From: an uncultured Ruminococcus sp.
GTDB lineage: Bacteria > Bacillota > Clostridia > Oscillospirales > CAG-272
Assembly (NCBI GenBank): GCA_902783905.1
Contig: CACZSP010000090.1
Location: forward strand, 1 to 9,849
DNA: 9,849 nt
Reading direction: 5' to 3'
The translations under genes and the position numbers were made by a program. Below, one piece after another: positions 1-7,124 of the stretch (within the stretch, counting starts at the first letter, position 1; each line of letters starts with the position of its first letter). A model generated the notes under the pieces. It saw only the letters and a program-made list of their open reading frames with translations. It was not told where the DNA came from and did not search any database.

Positions 1-1452
1 GCCCGTGTGTTCCGAAAGAAGGGCGGCGTACTTTTTGTACCATTCGGCGACGTCCGGCCCCATGTGTCTGTCGAGAAGCCCCTCGAGCGGATCATTGTAA
101 AGCAGGTATTTGCAGGGATCGACCGGATGCGAGATCTCACCGGGAGCGGTGCCCGGAAGCGCGTTCGGCAGATCGAAGAGGAGAAGATCCTTCCATTTCG
201 CGCAGTAGACTTCGTTTGAACGCCAGTCGAGCTGGTTTTCGTCGGGTTCGCAGCCGAGGTAAAGATATTCGGCGAAATAGAGCAGCACGGGAAGTATCGA
301 GAACTGCGACGCCTCTCCTCCGTTGTCGCCCCAGCCGGTTACGATGATCTTGCGCAGTCCTCTTTCGGCGCAGGAATCAAGCTGCAGTTTGGTCGACGCC
401 AGCGAGAATTTGTTCGACGGGGCGAATCCGTCCCATTTCCAGGCGCCTCCTGCGAAAATGACTTCGTTGTCGAATTTAAGATGCGAATCGACCATGTGGT
501 CGAAAATCTGCCTGTCCAGCGAATAGTAATCCCAGTATACGAGAGCGACGTTGGACGGGACCTTCGACATTATCTCGGGAGATATATCCCCTTCCCTGAC
601 GCGGTAGTTGCCGCCGAACGCCATGCGGAAGAACATATCGCTCCACATCATCGGGGAAAATCCCTCCTCGGCGCAGATCTGCGCGACGCGGGACAGGTGT
701 TCGAGCATGATCTCGGACGCCGGGCGGTATCCGTTCTTTTTCAGATAATTGCCGAGTCCAAGAGCGTGAGCCTCGTCCATGCCTATGTTGATGCGGCGGG
801 AGGTGAAGCATTCGGCGCAGACTTTAAGCACAGCGCGGATGAAACCGTAGGTGCGCTCGTCTCCGGCAAGGAGAATGTCGGGCGTATCGCTGAAGGAACG
901 CAGACCGGGCCAGCGGATGGCGGTGGCAAGATGCGCAAGCGTCTGGATGCAGGGGATCAGTTCGATGCCGAAGGAGGCGGCGTAGGCGTTGATCTCCTTC
1001 AGCTCGTCTTTGCCGAATCTGCCGCGCATGTGTCCGAAATACGGATATCCCGGTACCTCGAAGGTGTCCTCGGTGTAAAGCATCATCGAATCGTATCCGA
1101 GAGCCGCGAGAGTGCGTATCAGCTTCTTCGCGCCGTTCATATTGAGGACGGCGTTTCTCGACTCGTCCACCATATAACAGAGCATCTCGGGAGCTTCGAT
1201 ATTTTCCTTATAATCGTGTCCTTCCTGTCCTCCGATATGGTTCAGGCGGGTCAGAAGCCGGAAGATCTCGCATTTTTTCTGATATGTGACGGTGCATTTG
1301 CCGTTTTCCAGTTTTATTCCCCGGAAAGATCCTCTGCGGACGGTGAGCAGGAGTCCCTCGTCCGATATCTTCCATCCGTATTCTTTGCAGAAATCGGTAA
1401 CGGGAGCGACAAGTTCCTTTTTGAGTTTTGAAAGATTGAGCGATACTGCCAT
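1..1452 (-). CDS. GH20 family beta-N-acetylhexosaminidase (3' end cut by window edge)
   Basis: The 484 visible residues run without a stop from an ATG at 1452 to the window edge, so the C-terminus is missing. The family removes terminal beta-linked GlcNAc or GalNAc by substrate-assisted catalysis. Around residues 222-234 is INIGMDEAHALGL, where D226-E227 is the expected GH20 catalytic Asp-Glu pair. Other family-like segments are YTEDTFEVPGYPYFGHMRG (126-144), the HL/W region near 174-181, a Trp-rich strand (YWDYY, 306-310; AWKW, 337-340) and GWGDNGGE (373-380). These resemble the GH20 subgroup that includes GcnA-like enzymes. There is no signal peptide or membrane segment, so it is probably cytoplasmic and acts on imported oligosaccharides. 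AAGGAG at 1462-1467, 9 bases before the ATG, supports the start. It follows the nucleoside hydrolase by 24 bases, implying co-transcription. The family call is strong; the exact substrate is unknown. Confidence 0.88.
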   Translation of the reverse strand, partial: MAVSLNLSKLKKELVAPVTDFCKEYGWKISDEGLLLTVRRGSFRGIKLENGKCTVTYQKKCEIFRLLTRLNHIGGQEGHDYKENIEAPEMLCYMVDESRNAVLNMNGAKKLIRTLAALGYDSMMLYTEDTFEVPGYPYFGHMRGRFGKDELKEINAYAASFGIELIPCIQTLAHLATAIRWPGLRSFSDTPDILLAGDERTYGFIRAVLKVCAECFTSRRINIGMDEAHALGLGNYLKKNGYRPASEIMLEHLSRVAQICAEEGFSPMMWSDMFFRMAFGGNYRVREGDISPEIMSKVPSNVALVYWDYYSLDRQIFDHMVDSHLKFDNEVIFAGGAWKWDGFAPSNKFSLASTKLQLDSCAERGLRKIIVTGWGDNGGEASQFSILPVLLYFAEYLYLGCEPDENQLDWRSNEVYCAKWKDLLLFDLPNALPGTAPGEISHPVDPCKYLLYNDPLEGLLDRHMGPDVAEWYKKYAALLSEHTG

Positions 1453-1476
1453 TTCCTTTATCTCCTTTGCGATTGC

Positions 1477-2379
1477 TTATTGCTTTTCGGATAATTTGCG
1501 GAACAGATCGGCGTAAAGCGGATCTCTTCTGATCTTTCGCACGTACACGTACGGCTTTCTCGCCGCGTCGAACGCCCAGCGGCAGTCCGAAGTGACGAAG
1601 GGACGCGGGACCGTTACAAACTCAAACGCCTTGGGAACAGTCGCGACGCCGATCGCCGTGACGTCCCATATAACCTTCGACCAGCCGTACGGATTCTTAG
1701 TGTAACCTGCCGTGATGTCGCAGAGGTAATCGCAGAGGGCGTTTCTGCCGCGCAGATAGTATTCAAGCTCGGGGACCGTCGTTATGAACTGGGAGCAGAC
1801 TCCGTCGCAGGGTATCTGCAGAAGCGGAATGCCGCTGTCGAAAAGCGCCTGAGCGCCGGGAATATCCTGCTTTAAGTTGAATTCCTTCGTGTCCGGACGC
1901 TCAAGAGCGTGTCCGCCCAGCCAGACGACGCCGGTCTTTCCGACGATATCGGGGCATTTCACTATTGCCGAGGCGACGTTCGTGATTGCGCCGATCGCGA
2001 CGATGAACACCGGTTCGTCGGACGACATTACGGTGTTTATGATATTGTCGCAGGCGTCCGACTGCACGTATTCGTCGGTTTTCGTCATAAATCTTTCCGA
2101 TCCGCGAAAAACGGGTATTTTTTTCGCCGCCGCGGGATCGGTCAGGTTCATTATCCTGAATATTTCGCTGTAGCTCTTCTCCATACCGTCGGCGGCGGAC
2201 GTCGAGCGGCTGTTAAGGAAGGGAGCCGCGTTGACGCTCAGCAGTTCGACGCTGTCGGACGAGAGCATCGCGTAGGCAAGCGCGAACTGGTCGTCCACCT
2301 CGTTGTAGGTGTCGGTGTCGAGAATGATCTTTTTTCTGCCGGGGGCGGCAAGCGCCTTCTGAAATTCGTAAACGTTCAT
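1477..2379 (-). CDS. Inosine/uridine-preferring nucleoside hydrolase family protein, variant active site
   Basis: This 300-residue protein has the length and motifs of the IU-nucleoside hydrolase fold, whose members cleave the N-glycosidic bond of ribonucleosides using a Ca2+ bound by Asp residues. The N-terminal motif is DTDTYNEVDD (21-30) rather than the usual DTDPGxDD, which is two extra residues between the second Asp and the DD pair. IVAIGAITNVASAI (126-139) matches the conserved GPLTN segment, and EFNLKQD (166-172) matches the EFNxxxD substrate/metal segment. Near the C-terminus the usual His-Asp is Trp-Asp (W238-D239, in VIWDVTAIG), so the His commonly involved in leaving-group activation is absent. 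Substrate specificity is therefore uncertain. I chose the ATG at 2379; an in-frame ATG 45 bases earlier lies inside the terminator stem and adds a non-homologous tail. The ribosome site is only purine-rich (AGAGAAG). Probably co-transcribed with the GH20 gene. Confidence 0.85.
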   Translation of the reverse strand: MNVYEFQKALAAPGRKKIILDTDTYNEVDDQFALAYAMLSSDSVELLSVNAAPFLNSRSTSAADGMEKSYSEIFRIMNLTDPAAAKKIPVFRGSERFMTKTDEYVQSDACDNIINTVMSSDEPVFIVAIGAITNVASAIVKCPDIVGKTGVVWLGGHALERPDTKEFNLKQDIPGAQALFDSGIPLLQIPCDGVCSQFITTVPELEYYLRGRNALCDYLCDITAGYTKNPYGWSKVIWDVTAIGVATVPKAFEFVTVPRPFVTSDCRWAFDAARKPYVYVRKIRRDPLYADLFRKLSEKQ

Positions 2380-2395
2380 ATTCTTCTCTTTTCTG

Positions 2396-2453
2396 AAAAA
2401 AAAGAGACCGTTCGGGGCTGTCAAAAATGCTTCTGACAGCCCCGGGCAGTCCC
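2396..2453 (-). terminator. Intrinsic terminator of ftsZ
   Basis: On the minus strand, 2 bases after the ftsZ stop codon, a hairpin forms from GGGACTG (2447-2453) with CGGTCTC (2404-2410), then a 2x2 internal loop, then CGGGGCTGTC (2435-2444) with GACAGCCCCG (2413-2422), closing a 12-base loop (2423-2434). That is 17 pairs, two of them G-U, and the stem is followed immediately by eight T (2396-2403). This is a textbook Rho-independent terminator for leftward transcription. It ends only 16 bases before the ATG of the nucleoside hydrolase gene. Efficiency cannot be judged from sequence. Confidence 0.92.
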
Positions 2454-2455
2454 GT

Positions 2456-3781
2456 TTATCTTCTTCCCGTGCCTCTGAAATCGTCCTTCGGCTTGCGGGA
2501 TCTTATCATTTCCATCAGGGAATTAAAGTCCATCTCTTCGGTGCTCGGTTCTTTTTTCGTCTGAGTCTGCGGCTGTGCCTGCGCCGGTTTCTGCTGCGTC
2601 TGAGGAGGAACTACCGGAGGTTTCTGCTGCTGTTGCGGCTGCGCCTCGCGCTGGACCGGCTGCTGCTGATCGCGCGCCGGCGCCTGCTGTGCGCCCGGAG
2701 CGGTGCGCTGGAGCTGTGCCGCGGCCTGGGCGGCATTTGTCGCGGGAGCGGCAGGCTGAGCCTTCGGCGCTGAGGTCGCGGGAGCCGCGGGCTTCGGCGC
2801 CGCCTTTTCCGCGGGCTTTTCTTCCTTGTGATCGAAGCCGGTGGCGATGATCGTGATCTTCATTTCATCGTCAAGCTCGGGATCGAAGACGACACCCCAG
2901 ATAACGTTCGCGTCGGGATCGGCTTCCTCGGTGATCATCGAAGAGGCGAGATCGGCGTCCTCGAGTCCGACGTCGGGAGAAATCGTGATATTGATGAGTA
3001 TTCCGGTCGCGCCCTTGATCGAGGTCTCGAGCAGCGGGCTGGATATCGCGGCTTTCGCGGCAAGCTCCGCCTTGTCCTTGCCGGTGGCGGAACCGACGCC
3101 CATGTGAGCGTATCCGGCGTTCTGCATGACCGCCGTAACGTCGGCGAAGTCAAGGTTGATGAATCCGTCGCCGTTGATAAGTTCGGAAATGCTCTGCACG
3201 CCTCTGCGGAGAACGTCGTCCGCTATCTCGAAGGCGTTGTAAAGGGTTATCCTGGTGTCGGATACCTGTTTGAGTCTCTCGTTGGGTATCACGACCAGGG
3301 AGTCGACGTACTGGCTGAGATCCTGGATCCCCTTCTCCGCCTGCAGCATTCTGCGGCGTCCTTCGAAAAGGAAGGGCTTGGTCACTATCGCGACGGTAAG
3401 GATGTCCATCTCGTGCGCAATCCTCGCGACCACGGGCGCTGCTCCCGTTCCGGTGCCTCCGCCCATTCCCGTGGCGATGAACACCATATCGGCTCCCGAG
3501 AGCGCTTTCTTTATGTCCTCGGTATTCTCCTCGGCGGCGCGCTGACCGATCTCGGCGTTGGCGCCGGCGCCGTGACCCTTTGTAATCTTTTCACCGATGA
3601 TTATCTGGTTTGCCGCGCTGCAGGAGTGAAGAGCCTGCTTGTCGGTGTTGATAGCGATGAACTCGACGCCGTTGATATTGGCCGTGATCATTCTGTTCAC
3701 CGCGTTGTTACCGCCGCCGCCGACGCCGACAACCTTGATATTGACTCCGCTGTCAAAAATATCTCTGTTGAGCTGTGCCAT
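2456..3781 (-). CDS. ftsZ: Cell division GTPase FtsZ
   Basis: FtsZ is the tubulin homologue that polymerises with GTP into the Z ring at mid-cell. The 441-residue product has the nucleotide-binding loop GVGGGGNNAVNRM (19-31), NTDKQAL (45-51), the tubulin signature GGGTGTG (107-113) and the T7 synergy loop GFINLDFADV (206-215) with the catalytic Asp residues D211 and D214. The globular part ends near residue 317. A disordered Gln/Pro/Ala-rich linker of about 95 residues follows (coding 2543-2830). The end, residues 416-441, contains MDFNSLMEMIRSR and then a basic tail; it only loosely resembles the usual D-I-P-x-F-x-R partner-binding peptide. The length exceeds the common 360-390 residues because of the linker. 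GGAGGT at 3787-3792, 5 bases before the ATG, fixes the start. An AT-rich gap with a promoter candidate precedes it and a strong terminator follows. Confidence 0.98.
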   Translation of the reverse strand: MAQLNRDIFDSGVNIKVVGVGGGGNNAVNRMITANINGVEFIAINTDKQALHSCSAANQIIIGEKITKGHGAGANAEIGQRAAEENTEDIKKALSGADMVFIATGMGGGTGTGAAPVVARIAHEMDILTVAIVTKPFLFEGRRRMLQAEKGIQDLSQYVDSLVVIPNERLKQVSDTRITLYNAFEIADDVLRRGVQSISELINGDGFINLDFADVTAVMQNAGYAHMGVGSATGKDKAELAAKAAISSPLLETSIKGATGILINITISPDVGLEDADLASSMITEEADPDANVIWGVVFDPELDDEMKITIIATGFDHKEEKPAEKAAPKPAAPATSAPKAQPAAPATNAAQAAAQLQRTAPGAQQAPARDQQQPVQREAQPQQQQKPPVVPPQTQQKPAQAQPQTQTKKEPSTEEMDFNSLMEMIRSRKPKDDFRGTGRR

Positions 3782-3806
3782 TTTTTACCTCCGTATCTTC
3801 GCATAA

Positions 3807-3822
3807 CGCCGGACGTGCGGCG
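3807..3822 (-). other. Small GC hairpin in the ftsZ 5' untranslated region
   Basis: CGCCG (3807-3811) and CGGCG (3818-3822) form a 5-pair stem with a 6-base loop, standing out in an AT-rich gap. It would lie in the ftsZ mRNA leader about 15 bases upstream of the Shine-Dalgarno. It could tune translation or mRNA stability. It has no T-run directly after it on either strand, so it does not look like a terminator. Confidence 0.3.
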
Positions 3823-3845
3823 CTGCCGTCATATCTTTATAATAT

Positions 3846-3872
3846 ATTATAATATTTTTATTTTTTTTTCAA
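3846..3872 (-). promoter_or_regulatory. Candidate sigma-A type promoter for ftsZ
   Basis: On the minus strand TTGAAA (3867-3872) is a 5/6 match to the -35 box. A perfect TATAAT (3846-3851) lies 15 bases downstream, and an overlapping TAATAT (3844-3849) sits at the preferred 17. The surrounding 3836-3899 is strongly AT-rich, unlike the neighbouring genes, with an A-tract next to the -35 box like an UP or bent-DNA element. A start near 3838 would give a leader of about 57 bases ending in the strong ftsZ ribosome site. No terminator separates ftsQ from this promoter, so ftsZ may also receive read-through. AT-rich sequence makes chance matches common. Confidence 0.6.
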
Positions 3873-3889
3873 GTATTATTTTGAATTTT

Positions 3890-4822
3890 TTAATCTTTTC
3901 GCAGATAAGCGCTTCCGGGAAGACAGACGTCTATCGTGTTGAAGCTTCCGCCGCACTCCCCGATGACCCGCAGAGCCGTCTCGAATTTTTGCTTCAGCGA
4001 CGTACAGTCTCCGAAATACACCGTCCCGCCGCCCGTCAGCGTGACTGACGTGGCATAGATATCCGACATATCAAGTTCGGCGGTTCCGGAATAAAGATCC
4101 GCGTCGCGGAGAAGTCCGATCAGCTCGCGAAGCGATTTGCCGTCGCAGTTTCCCGAGAAGACAAGATCTCTTCCGACAATGCATTCGGAAACCGGCGGAA
4201 CTTTGACTTTCAGTATCCCGGCTTCTTCAAAACGGTCGGGCGAAGAATCTTTTTCAAGCACCCGCAGTTCCTCGGAAACCGCAAAATAATCCCCGCCGCT
4301 TTCAAGATAAAACCCGGGAATATAGTCGTACGCTTCTATCGTCACCTTGTCCGGAAGGGATACCCCTACCCTGCACTCCTTAACGTAGGGAAGAGTCTCG
4401 CAGATCCTTCCGGCAACACCGGGAAGCGAGGCTTTTATGATGCTGTCACCCGTACCGAGCCCGGTGGCCGCGAGAAGTTCGGCCGCCGAATATCCGGTAT
4501 CTCCCGATATTTCGCATTCGTTGATCACGAACTGACGGAAGATCAGTATTCCGGCGGGAATCAGGACTCCGACCGCCGCCGCGACGGACAGAACCGTCAG
4601 AAGGATTCTACCCCTTCTTCTGACCGACGGGTCGTTTTTCCTGTCCCGGCGTTCTTTATTTATTACGTTGCGCCGCACGCTTCCCTGTCTGTTTTCCTCC
4701 AGCCAGCGTTTAGCGGATGAAGACGACATGGAGTAACAGCGCACGCTCATTCTTTCCCCGTCCTGTTCGGGAAGAGACGGCTGCTCTTCGCTGACAGGCA
4801 CGGGCTTTTTTTCTTTTTTCAT
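3890..4822 (-). CDS. ftsQ: Cell division protein FtsQ/DivIB
   Basis: FtsQ (DivIB in Gram-positives) is a single-pass membrane scaffold that links divisome proteins and regulates septal wall synthesis. The 310-residue product has a long charged cytoplasmic tail (1-71, rich in Lys/Arg), one membrane segment at about 72-97, a POTRA domain at about 98-166 containing the family hallmark VSLPDKVTIEAYD (154-166), and a beta domain to the C-terminus. All eight Cys residues after the membrane segment (103, 141, 150, 214, 226, 273, 290, 300) lie in the outer part, which is unusual for this family. The start at 4822 has no clear Shine-Dalgarno and lies 9 bases after the murG stop, so translational coupling is likely. 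Met25, preceded by GGGGAAAG, is an alternative start. Position between murG and ftsZ is the classic dcw order. Confidence 0.92.
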   Translation of the reverse strand: MKKEKKPVPVSEEQPSLPEQDGERMSVRCYSMSSSSAKRWLEENRQGSVRRNVINKERRDRKNDPSVRRRGRILLTVLSVAAAVGVLIPAGILIFRQFVINECEISGDTGYSAAELLAATGLGTGDSIIKASLPGVAGRICETLPYVKECRVGVSLPDKVTIEAYDYIPGFYLESGGDYFAVSEELRVLEKDSSPDRFEEAGILKVKVPPVSECIVGRDLVFSGNCDGKSLRELIGLLRDADLYSGTAELDMSDIYATSVTLTGGGTVYFGDCTSLKQKFETALRVIGECGGSFNTIDVCLPGSAYLRKD

Positions 4823-4831
4823 CTTTTTTCG

Positions 4832-5959
4832 TTATTCTTTTGCGATCTTCCCGGCAAGCAGACGGAAGAGTTCTTTTGCGATTACTCCCTCAGCGTCGGG
4901 AGGCGATACGGCGCGAATGCTGTCGCCCATGGCGCGAAGCTTTTCCGGATCGTTTTTCAGTCTTTCGGTCTCGTCGGCAAGACGTCCGTCGGCAAGATCC
5001 TTTTCCTCGATCAGCACGGCTCCGCCGCAATCCGAAAGGACTCTCGCGTTCTTGTACTGCTGATTGTCGGTCACGTTGGGTGACGGAATCAGTATCGACG
5101 CCTTTCCCGCTCTCGACAGTTCGGAAACCGTGATGGCGCCCGAGCGGCAGATAACGAGATCGGCGGCGGCGAGACGAAGCGGCATATCGGTAATGTATTT
5201 TACCAGTCTGATATTCGGATAGTTGTCCAGTCCGGCAGCGAGGAATTTTTCGACCTCTCCGTCAAAATACCGTCCTCCTGCGGCGTGCAGATAATTGATT
5301 TCGGGATGTCTCGTCACGTAATTGATCATGTAATCGAATGCGGCCGAGTTCATTCTTTCGGCCCCGAGACTTCCTCCGAAGGAGACGACCGAGAAACTGT
5401 CCTGCGGAATACCGAGTCGGCGTCTCGCCTCGGCTTTTCCGATGTTACCGATTCCCGATCTCAGCGGGCACCCGACGTGCATCGCCTTTTCTCCGGCCCC
5501 GGGCAGCTGCTGCATGCTGACTTTGAAATTGACGAAAACCCGGTCGACGTACGGTACCAGCTTCCGCACGGCAAGCCCCGGAACGGCGTTGGCTTCGTGA
5601 ACTCCCGTGACGATCTTTTTTCTCGAAGCCGCCACGAGTATCGGCCAGCTGGTGTATCCTCCGGTTCCGAAAACGATATCCGGTTTGAACTTCCGGATGA
5701 TCCCCGCCGCCCTGAGCGGGGAGACGAGCGCGAGCCAGGCGGCCCGGACGTTGCGAAGCGAGAGCTTTCTGCGGAACCCTATAACGTTAACGTGGTAGAC
5801 AGGATATCCGGCCGCCGGAACGAGCTCGTTTTCGATTCCGTCGGGAGTCCCCACGAAAGCGATTTCCGCCTCCGGGCAGTATTCTTTTATCTTGTCGGCA
5901 ACTGCAAGAGCGGGATTGACGTGTCCGCCCGTGCCGCCGCCGGTAATCAGCACTTTCAT
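4832..5959 (-). CDS. murG: UDP-GlcNAc:lipid I N-acetylglucosaminyltransferase MurG
   Basis: MurG adds GlcNAc from UDP-GlcNAc to lipid I, making lipid II at the inner face of the membrane (GT28 family). The 375-residue product has the normal length. It shows the N-terminal glycine loop ITGGGTGGHVNPALAVA (5-21) with H13, GTGGYTSWP (98-106), HEANAVPGL (121-129, where the more common residue after HE is Gln), the second-domain glycine loop SFGGSLGAERMN (193-204), and the donor-binding run CRSGAITVSELSRAGK (271-286) with E280, followed by ILIPSP and TDNQQYKNA (297-305). GGAGA about 8 bases before the ATG supports the start. It sits 16 bases after ftsW and 9 bases before ftsQ, inside one operon. 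murC, which often follows murG, is not here. Confidence 0.97.
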   Translation of the reverse strand: MKVLITGGGTGGHVNPALAVADKIKEYCPEAEIAFVGTPDGIENELVPAAGYPVYHVNVIGFRRKLSLRNVRAAWLALVSPLRAAGIIRKFKPDIVFGTGGYTSWPILVAASRKKIVTGVHEANAVPGLAVRKLVPYVDRVFVNFKVSMQQLPGAGEKAMHVGCPLRSGIGNIGKAEARRRLGIPQDSFSVVSFGGSLGAERMNSAAFDYMINYVTRHPEINYLHAAGGRYFDGEVEKFLAAGLDNYPNIRLVKYITDMPLRLAAADLVICRSGAITVSELSRAGKASILIPSPNVTDNQQYKNARVLSDCGGAVLIEEKDLADGRLADETERLKNDPEKLRAMGDSIRAVSPPDAEGVIAKELFRLLAGKIAKE

Positions 5960-5975
5960 TGGAATTCTCCGATCT

Positions 5976-7124
5976 TCACTGCGCGTCGGCGTATTTGGAA
6001 CAGCCGAGAACCAGCCCGACGTCTATCAGCTGCATCATCGTCGCGCTTCCGCCGCTGCTGAAGAAAGGCAGCGAAATACCCGTGTTCGGGATAACCGAGC
6101 TTACGACGGCAATATTGAGAAGTACGTGAAGGGCTATCTTGAACGAAATACCCGCTATCACCAGCGAACAGAAGGTGTCCCCCGTTCTGGCGGAAAGCAT
6201 GAAACCCCTCGCCACGAGAGCGAGAAAAAGAAGCATAATAACCGTAGTACCGATAAATCCCAGTTCCTCGCAGATAACGGCGAAGATAAAATCGTTCTGG
6301 GGCTGCGAAACGTACCCGTATTTGAGGCGGGAGTTTCCGATGCCCAGTCCGAACCATCCCCCCGTCCCCATGGCGTACAGTCCTTCGGTCGACTGCCAGT
6401 CGGCGCCCGACGTGTCACGTCCGCGGTTGAAAAGGCCTTCTATCCTCGCCCGTGCGTAAGGCCATGCGAAGGCAACCGAAACCACCGGTATGAAAACCGA
6501 TACTCCGGTAAGCGCGAGGGCAACGAAATTCGTTCCTCCGAGGAACATCATCACTATTCCGATGCCGATGATTATAACCGTTCCGGAAATGTGTTTTTCG
6601 AGAATTACCAGGACCGCGACCGCTCCGATGAAAAGAAGCGGTATTATTATCCCGTAAAGAAGAGAACTCCAGAATCTGCCCTTCCTGAATTTCACCCGTT
6701 CGGTATCGGCGCTGTAGTAAAGGGCGAGAATCATGATAAGCCCTGTTTTTGCGAATTCCGAGGGCTGAAGAGAAATTCCTCCGACGCTTATCCACCTTTT
6801 GGCTCCTCCGCTGGTAAAACCGAAAACGAGAACGGCAACGAGAAGAACCATCGTCGCGGAATACGCGACGACCGCCATCACCTTCCCAAGGCGCGGAGTC
6901 ATAACGATCATTACGATCAGTGCCGGAATAAGTCCGACCAGAAGGTGCTTGAGATGCTGTATCAGGTGATAGAAGCTGTTTCCTTCGTAATACGCGCTGC
7001 CGGCGCTGAACAGCATCAAACTGCCGAGAGAGATAAGAAGGATGCAAAGGACGGAAAAGATCACGTCGGGCGAGCCCTTTACGAGAGCCCTTTCCCTGCG
7101 CTGAAGAACCTCTCCGCCGGTCAT
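5976..7124 (-). CDS. ftsW: FtsW/SpoVE-type lipid II polymerase (SEDS glycosyltransferase)
   Basis: SEDS proteins polymerise lipid II into glycan strands together with a class B penicillin-binding protein. The 382-residue product is very hydrophobic, with about ten membrane segments. Signatures are WISVGGISLQPSEFAK (111-126), a large outer loop with RDTSGADWQSTEGLYAMGTG (236-255), the region PQNDFIFAVICEELG (275-289) whose D278 aligns with the catalytic Asp of RodA/FtsW, and the C-terminal NTGISLPFFSSGGS (347-360). The start is the ATG at 7124, which overlaps the mraY stop as ATGA. An earlier in-frame ATG at 7205 would add 27 basic residues overlapping mraY by 85 bases and is less likely. FtsW and sporulation-specific SpoVE cannot be told apart by motif; the dcw position fits either. 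murD, usually between mraY and ftsW, is missing. Confidence 0.94.
   Translation of the reverse strand: MTGGEVLQRRERALVKGSPDVIFSVLCILLISLGSLMLFSAGSAYYEGNSFYHLIQHLKHLLVGLIPALIVMIVMTPRLGKVMAVVAYSATMVLLVAVLVFGFTSGGAKRWISVGGISLQPSEFAKTGLIMILALYYSADTERVKFRKGRFWSSLLYGIIIPLLFIGAVAVLVILEKHISGTVIIIGIGIVMMFLGGTNFVALALTGVSVFIPVVSVAFAWPYARARIEGLFNRGRDTSGADWQSTEGLYAMGTGGWFGLGIGNSRLKYGYVSQPQNDFIFAVICEELGFIGTTVIMLLFLALVARGFMLSARTGDTFCSLVIAGISFKIALHVLLNIAVVSSVIPNTGISLPFFSSGGSATMMQLIDVGLVLGCSKYADAQ

Noticed and set aside
481..1431. A 316-codon plus-strand frame opposite the GH20 gene
   Set aside because: The opposite strand carries a clear GH20 protein with its catalytic pair and ribosome site; the plus frame shows no family motif.
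2380..2424. N-terminal extension of the nucleoside hydrolase from an ATG at 2424
   Set aside because: It starts inside the terminator hairpin and crosses the T-run, giving NGLFFFRKEK, with no ribosome site.
2828..4048. A 406-codon open frame on the plus strand, opposite ftsZ and part of ftsQ
   Set aside because: It is the mirror of ftsZ codon use; the translation has no recognisable domain and crosses the promoter gap. Every motif-bearing frame is on the minus strand.
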